Assembly (NCBI GenBank): GCA_037178625.1
Contig: CM074142.1
Location: 1,612,001-1,676,000 of the forward strand
Source of the DNA: Skeletonema tropicum
Taxonomy: Eukaryota; Bacillariophyta; Thalassiosirophyceae; Thalassiosirales; Thalassiosiraceae
Reading direction: 5' to 3'
DNA length: 64,000 bases
Shown: in pieces, positions 61,431 through 64,000 of the stretch
Position numbering within the stretch: the stretch's first letter is position 1
How the letters are laid out: each line of letters begins with the position of its first letter
Position numbers and translations under genes: made by a program
The notes under the pieces: model-generated
What the model was told of the DNA's origin: nothing
What the model saw: only the letters and a program-made list of their open reading frames with translations
The model's database searches: none

Positions 61431-62648
61431 TGTGATTGTGATTACCTAGTACTTGGCTGTTAATATTTCTGAAAATGTAGATGTAGAAAAATATTAATGT
61501 TGAGAATGATTGAAATAATGATAGAAAGAAGCTTTACACCACTTTAATACCAATACAAAGGGGGGCTGTAATAGTCAAGTAGCATACTACCTTTAGGTAC
61601 GTATGTATCTGTGACCATACGGATACGTGCTCGCTAAGCTATCGCTTATCGGGATCTCCATGCCTGACGCATGCCGCTCTGGATTCTGACTACGTTGAAG
61701 CAGTCAGCTTGGTGAAATCTTACTAACAGCCTACGTCTTGGAATTAGTACGATTTCTGTCCAATAGCATTCCGAGTCACTCGGCTTACACGAGCAACTCT
61801 ACCGCTAGCAGCAGCTCTCTCCTTCGAAGAGCTCACAACTACTCCAAATACGTAAATTAATACTGTATTCATCGTCGTTGTCATTACACATCTATTAGCC
61901 TGTGTCAGGGGCGGAGTTTTTGGTTTTTGGGGGGCAGGAGTTTTGGGGGGGGATGAATTTTCGTCCAGACGGGAGGTTTTGGGATTTGGTCGCTGCGCGC
62001 TTTACCTGTTTCCACTGTGACTTTCCGCGTTCCACGTTCCACTCATCCTGCTACTTAGAGAGAGCTGCCTGCCTTTTGCCGTTGCGATGATAATATGATG
62101 CCTGTGGCTGTGATGGACCGCCTGTTATGTTTGCGTAGGCGTAGTTGCTGCTGCTATTGCTATTGTTCTTCTTGCTGATGATGATGTTGATGCTCGATGC
62201 TCTGAAGACGAAGCGGCTGTCCAAGACCGACGACTGACGACCGACTTCGACCCGACAGCCGACACAGCCGACACCCAACGGCCCTTCCGAACACGCACGA
62301 GCAGCTAGAGCAGCTAGCAGCAGCTTTTCGTCCATCATTTGCCGCCATTTGCAAAATAATCCAACATCCCAGAGCGTCCATGAAATGTAGATGTAGATGT
62401 AAATGAAGCACTTACCACCATTTGTATTAGTTAACCAGAGTTTTACGATATTAGCATTAATCAGGACCGGCTTAGGCTTAGGTTCAACGTACGGTATTTT
62501 GGATTGCCGACAGGATTGCCAGACAGCAAGCACTAACAGCCACCTTGAATGAAAGAGAAATGAGTTGTAGATAGAAGTGTCATGTCAGGTCGATGGTGTG
62601 CGTGCTGCAAGGTCGAGGTCGAGCGAGCCAGAGTGAAGTAGAGGGCTA
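61431..62648. other. Intergenic, no gene seen
   Basis: Upstream of the BspA-like gene; presumably includes its promoter. The 160-residue minus-strand frame at 62051-62533 is Ser/Asn-rich with a run of Tyr-Ile codons from a repeat and does not look like a gene. No tRNA or snRNA was recognised. Confidence 0.45.
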
Positions 62649-62824
62649 CTTGTATCTGCGGAATGTGAGTGTGCGTAAATCACGAGCACGGCAAGGCTAC
62701 ACTGTTGTTGTATGTGGGTCTTTAGCTTGTATCTGCGGAATGTGAGTGTGCGTAAATCACGAGCACGGCAAGGCTACACTGTTGTTGTATGTGGGTCTTT
62801 AGGTTGTTGTATGTGGGTCTTTAG
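62649..62824. repeat. 77-bp tandem repeat, 2.3 copies
   Basis: Exact 77-bp units at 62649-62725 and 62726-62802 (CTTGTATCTGCGGAATGTGA.. to GTGGGTCTTTAG), followed by a further 22-bp copy of the end. A diverged single copy is present near 38785-38880, each time next to mobile DNA. Confidence 0.9.
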
Positions 62825-62887
62825 GTTGTTGCATGGTTGACCACAATCTTTTTGTGCTGCCGTGCCGTTGATTTGAGCTCGGGACTT

Positions 62888-64000
62888 TTATGCAGGCTCC
62901 TCATCTACCTCTGTCATTTTCATCGGATAACACTCTAGCGGTATAGCGTTGACGTCACATTCATATTTGTAGAACCCACTTTGCACTGGTTGTTCTGTTA
63001 GCTTCTGAATAAAGCTTTCACCAGTGGCTGTCTCTCCTCGTTTGTAGATCACCCCCTTACCTCGGTAGCAGTCATACCATGTGTTCCGTTTCACCGGAAA
63101 CCACTTTCCAAGTGGTATGTCAAGTTCCATTGAATTGGTGTGGTGGTGGCGACTATCCAATCTATTGCAGAATGTTTCTCGTATACACCTACGAAACAAG
63201 GAGAACCACTTCTTCGGAGGGCATGGAATTTGCGGCCATCTCCAATCAGATCCCGCTACAAAATTGCCCCCCAGCGTTGTATTTCCGATATATTCTCCAT
63301 TCTCAACCACTAGGTCTGCTAATGTGATCACTCGCATATAGATACGGACTGCATTGAGCTTTCTCAATATCGATGGCTTTATTTTCCGTCGAATAAATGC
63401 TTCCATAATTGATTGATCGCCTTCCCTCTGCAGTGCTGGGATTGTGGCATCTTCCATCCATATCGTAGCATCTATCTCAGCTAATCGATTTTTCAAGCTC
63501 ACTAGTAGTCCATTGTCCATATATGTCAGCCTTTCTTTGTACTCAAACAATGGTGTTATCAGGCCTGACTGCAGTTGCAATTCATCCAATGTGAAGAGAA
63601 AATCCTCCGCCAATGTCTTCCCATTTCGGAGCTGCTTGACAACATACTCTGACTGCAATTCAGTTTGCCTCGAATACATGTCTGGGATTTCCATCCCTCC
63701 TTGCTCCATAGGACCTCGGAGCACTGCGTCTGGTGAGTTCCTATTAAAGTGCATATATGGGAGGAAGTTATTCCGTACGATTGTATCCATCTTTTTGCAT
63801 TGTTTCTTACTGAATGACGTCAAGTGGAGGACGTAATCCAATGTTGGCATCAATCGTTGGTAGAGTAGTTGCTTCGTCTCACTTGCTGTCAAGAATCCCA
63901 AAGACGTAGACTTGGAAATTCTCCTCAATTTCTCCATGATGACCTCGTACTCTTGCTTCTGGTTCCCATCGGGGCACAAGTGGTATCCCAACCCTTTATT
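62888..64000 (-). CDS. LINE-like ORF, region after RT core, runs off window
   Basis: About 370 residues, open to the right edge with no ATG at its 5' end, so it is incomplete. It matches the same region as the N-terminal part of the 47-kb ORF: LGYHLCPDGNQKQEYEVIME, LLYQRLMPTLDYVLHLTSFS, then NNFLPYMHFNRNSPDAVLRGP and GGMEIPDMYSRQTELQ, the thumb/connection segment after the reverse transcriptase in diatom non-LTR elements. The C-terminal part includes PLGKWFPVKRNTWYDCYRGK. Unlike the other copy it stops before any RNase H or Ulp1 domain (VDEEPA, then stop). The catalytic RT should lie just beyond 64000. Confidence 0.65.
   Translation of the reverse strand, partial: NKGLGYHLCPDGNQKQEYEVIMEKLRRISKSTSLGFLTASETKQLLYQRLMPTLDYVLHLTSFSKKQCKKMDTIVRNNFLPYMHFNRNSPDAVLRGPMEQGGMEIPDMYSRQTELQSEYVVKQLRNGKTLAEDFLFTLDELQLQSGLITPLFEYKERLTYMDNGLLVSLKNRLAEIDATIWMEDATIPALQREGDQSIMEAFIRRKIKPSILRKLNAVRIYMRVITLADLVVENGEYIGNTTLGGNFVAGSDWRWPQIPCPPKKWFSLFRRCIRETFCNRLDSRHHHTNSMELDIPLGKWFPVKRNTWYDCYRGKGVIYKRGETATGESFIQKLTEQPVQSGFYKYECDVNAIPLECYPMKMTEVDEEPA

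Noticed and set aside
61590..61830. Possible snRNA or tRNA in the structured-looking stretch
   Set aside because: No tRNA box A/B pair or recognisable snRNA motif could be found.
62051..62533. 160-residue minus-strand frame
   Set aside because: Composition is dominated by short repeats (Ile/Tyr run, Asn/Ser run), with no domain and no homology recognised.

Overview
The window looks like nuclear DNA of a photosynthetic stramenopile, most likely a centric diatom. The evidence is short GT-AG introns (about 50-130 nt), signal peptides followed by an F-A-P type plastid-transit motif (the 30.9 kb hydrolase), a secreted protein with a P-T-S-A-P-T stalk, a BspA-like (DUF285) repeat surface protein, a class C-like seven-helix protein, and Ty1/copia retrotransposons of the kind abundant in diatoms. 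No bacterial operon structure is visible. The species cannot be named from the sequence.

Left end (1-10.3 kb): four head-to-tail minus-strand genes for small secreted cysteine-rich proteins. The upstream-most gene (9081-10316) is diverged. The other three lie in a nearly perfect tandem array of about 2.97 kb. Each gene is a string of 48-nt phase 1-1 microexons, and each microexon encodes one 16-residue four-cysteine repeat. This is the most unusual system in the window. 10.3-16.9 kb is mostly non-coding, with one plausible 287-residue gene, a few coding-like fragments and several small hairpins or duplications.

16.8-23.5 kb is a minus-strand copia element with integrase and RT/RNase H blocks, split by a nested 2.25 kb insertion that carries two overlapping transposase-type ORFs. 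23.9-28.3 kb is a tandem array of about 595 bp, with eight units running into a 500-bp assembly gap. Beyond the gap lies the N-terminal half of a secreted P/T-rich protein.

30.9-44 kb is the most gene-like part: a plastid-targeted alpha/beta hydrolase, a secreted Cys-rich host gene, a seven-helix receptor-like protein and a plastid methyltransferase-like protein. The Cys-rich gene has been cut by a very recent LTR retrotransposon with matching LTRs and a 5-bp target duplication. That element has lost its reverse transcriptase but keeps one long ORF.

44-52 kb is a nest of mobile DNA. Two related copies of a repeat are each interrupted, one by a 2.04 kb TIR element at TA, the other by a 4.55 kb LINE-like element whose 1396-residue ORF joins RNase H, a zinc knuckle and a Ulp1-type SUMO protease. 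The LINE-like element is bracketed by an exact 79-bp duplication. 52-59.3 kb has no convincing gene. 59.3-61.4 kb encodes the BspA-like surface protein. The window ends in a second LINE-like ORF that runs off the right edge.

All exon structures were inferred by eye from splice signals and reading frame. No alignment, database search or transcript evidence was available.
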